64,000 nucleotides of DNA from Lysobacterales bacterium (GTDB lineage: Bacteria > Pseudomonadota > Gammaproteobacteria > Xanthomonadales > SZUA-36): the NCBI GenBank assembly GCA_021648125.1, contig JAKITK010000007.1:1-64000 (forward strand). The letters are read 5' to 3'. The stretch's first letter is position 1; each line of letters starts with the position of its first letter. The notes under the pieces were generated by a model. It saw only the letters and a program-made list of their open reading frames with translations, made no database searches and was not told the DNA's origin. A program made the position numbers and the translations under genes. Below, one piece after another: positions 63,501 through 64,000 of this stretch.

Positions 63501-64000
63501 CTACTTTCGGAACGGCCGCCAACCCCAGTGCCAGAGCAGGATAGCGCCAAAAAGCATACCGCCCAGATGGGCAAAATAAGCTACATTTGACGCGCTGGAA
63601 GAAAACCCAAGGAATAACTGCAAGCCACCATAAAGAATCACAAACCAGCGCGCTTGTATTGGAATGGGTGGAATCAGTAACATAATGCGGTTGCGTGGCC
63701 ACATGGCGCCATAGGCCAGTAACAGCCCGAAAACAGCGCCAGATGCACCCAGCGTCAGCACCGGTGGTTCACTAGCCCAAGTGACCCCTAATTGAATTAA
63801 GCCGGCACCGATAAGGCAGGTAAAGTAATAAGTGGCGAAGCGCTTTCTACCCCAATATTGTTCCAGAGGTAAACCAAACATAAATAAGGCGAACATATTG
63901 AAAAATAGATGGGTGGTGGAGCCATGTAAAAAACCGTAAGTCAGTAATTGCCAAATTTGGAATGGCGGGAAATCCCCACCATTGGAGTAGTAGCCCTCCT
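63501..64000 (-). CDS. Rhomboid-family intramembrane serine protease (partial)
   Basis: The N-terminal part is cut by the window end; the frame is open through 64000. H-G-S-T-T-H-L-F-F-N-M-F-A-L near the visible start holds the conserved His/Asn, and G-A-S-G-A-V-F-G is the catalytic Ser loop, with A-H-L-G-G-M-L-F-G the catalytic His helix. So the active-site pair is intact. It cleaves substrate TM helices in the inner membrane; target unknown. Convergent with mtfA. Confidence 0.9.
   Translation of the reverse strand, partial: EGYYSNGGDFPPFQIWQLLTYGFLHGSTTHLFFNMFALFMFGLPLEQYWGRKRFATYYFTCLIGAGLIQLGVTWASEPPVLTLGASGAVFGLLLAYGAMWPRNRIMLLIPPIPIQARWFVILYGGLQLFLGFSSSASNVAYFAHLGGMLFGAILLWHWGWRPFRK

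Noticed and set aside
1-64000. tRNA or rRNA genes
   Set aside because: I saw no cloverleaf-like sequence with a conserved T-loop or rRNA segments, though a covariance search was not possible.

Overview
This is a 64 kb chromosomal window from a Gram-negative bacterium, most likely a gammaproteobacterium (Cellvibrionales-like is my best guess, from overall gene content only). Supporting genes are a gammaproteobacterial-type GlnRS, PepN, MnmG, YcgL, SixA and MtfA, together with lipoproteins, a patatin/BamA-type outer-membrane protein and a MacAB-like exporter. Base composition is moderate throughout. I recognised no rRNA, tRNA or CRISPR array.

Layout. 1-5.9 kb is a complete cyanophycin turnover operon: isoaspartyl dipeptidase (cut by the window edge), cyanophycinase, CphA and a second Mur-ligase-only CphA-like protein. 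6-7.9 kb holds a DUF937 protein, a membrane protein/XRE regulator pair and a hotdog thioesterase. 7.9-13.8 kb is gltBD (glutamate synthase), on the opposite strand from the cyanophycin genes but fitting the same nitrogen-storage theme. 13.9-17.5 kb has an orphan ParA, a lipoprotein, a YiiD_C thioesterase, an MFS transporter and a Kazal lipoprotein.

17.1-26.3 kb is an accessory and decaying region. It holds a truncated DUF1579-like gene, a metzincin lipoprotein, a group II intron 3' remnant, a Cys-rich repeat protein gene broken by two frameshifts (one caused by a perfect 17-bp x3 tandem repeat), a TPR/SPASM chimera facing a truncated O-GlcNAc-transferase-like gene, and two uncharacterised membrane-anchored proteins.

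26.4-38.8 kb is ordinary: a voltage-gated-type K+ channel, the DUF2339-DUF3999 pair, DUF3014, a tightly overlapping glnS-DUF885-exoIII-methyltransferase operon, and a dicarboxylate/amino-acid symporter. 39-50.9 kb carries an isocitrate-lyase-like protein, an Ada/AlkA fusion, a 200-bp-period repeat pair, mnmG, a Tyr/Gly/His-rich lipoprotein, EamA, pepN, a PLP dehydratase and sixA. 51.1-52.7 kb is an IS630-family transposase abutting a C-terminal remnant of a type I restriction HsdR. 53.1-57.1 kb is a YIP1/MacA/MacB-like export operon. 57.7-59.9 kb holds MITE-like inverted repeats around exbD-yeiH-ycgL. 60-64 kb has a type Vd-like patatin autotransporter, dodecin, MtfA and a rhomboid protease cut by the window end.

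The most unusual signals are the 17-bp tandem repeat whose copy number sets the reading frame, the TPR/SPASM/OGT rearrangement that looks like an inversion with deletion, the ATP-grasp-less CphA partner, and the 37-bp inverted repeat enclosing exbD-yeiH-ycgL.
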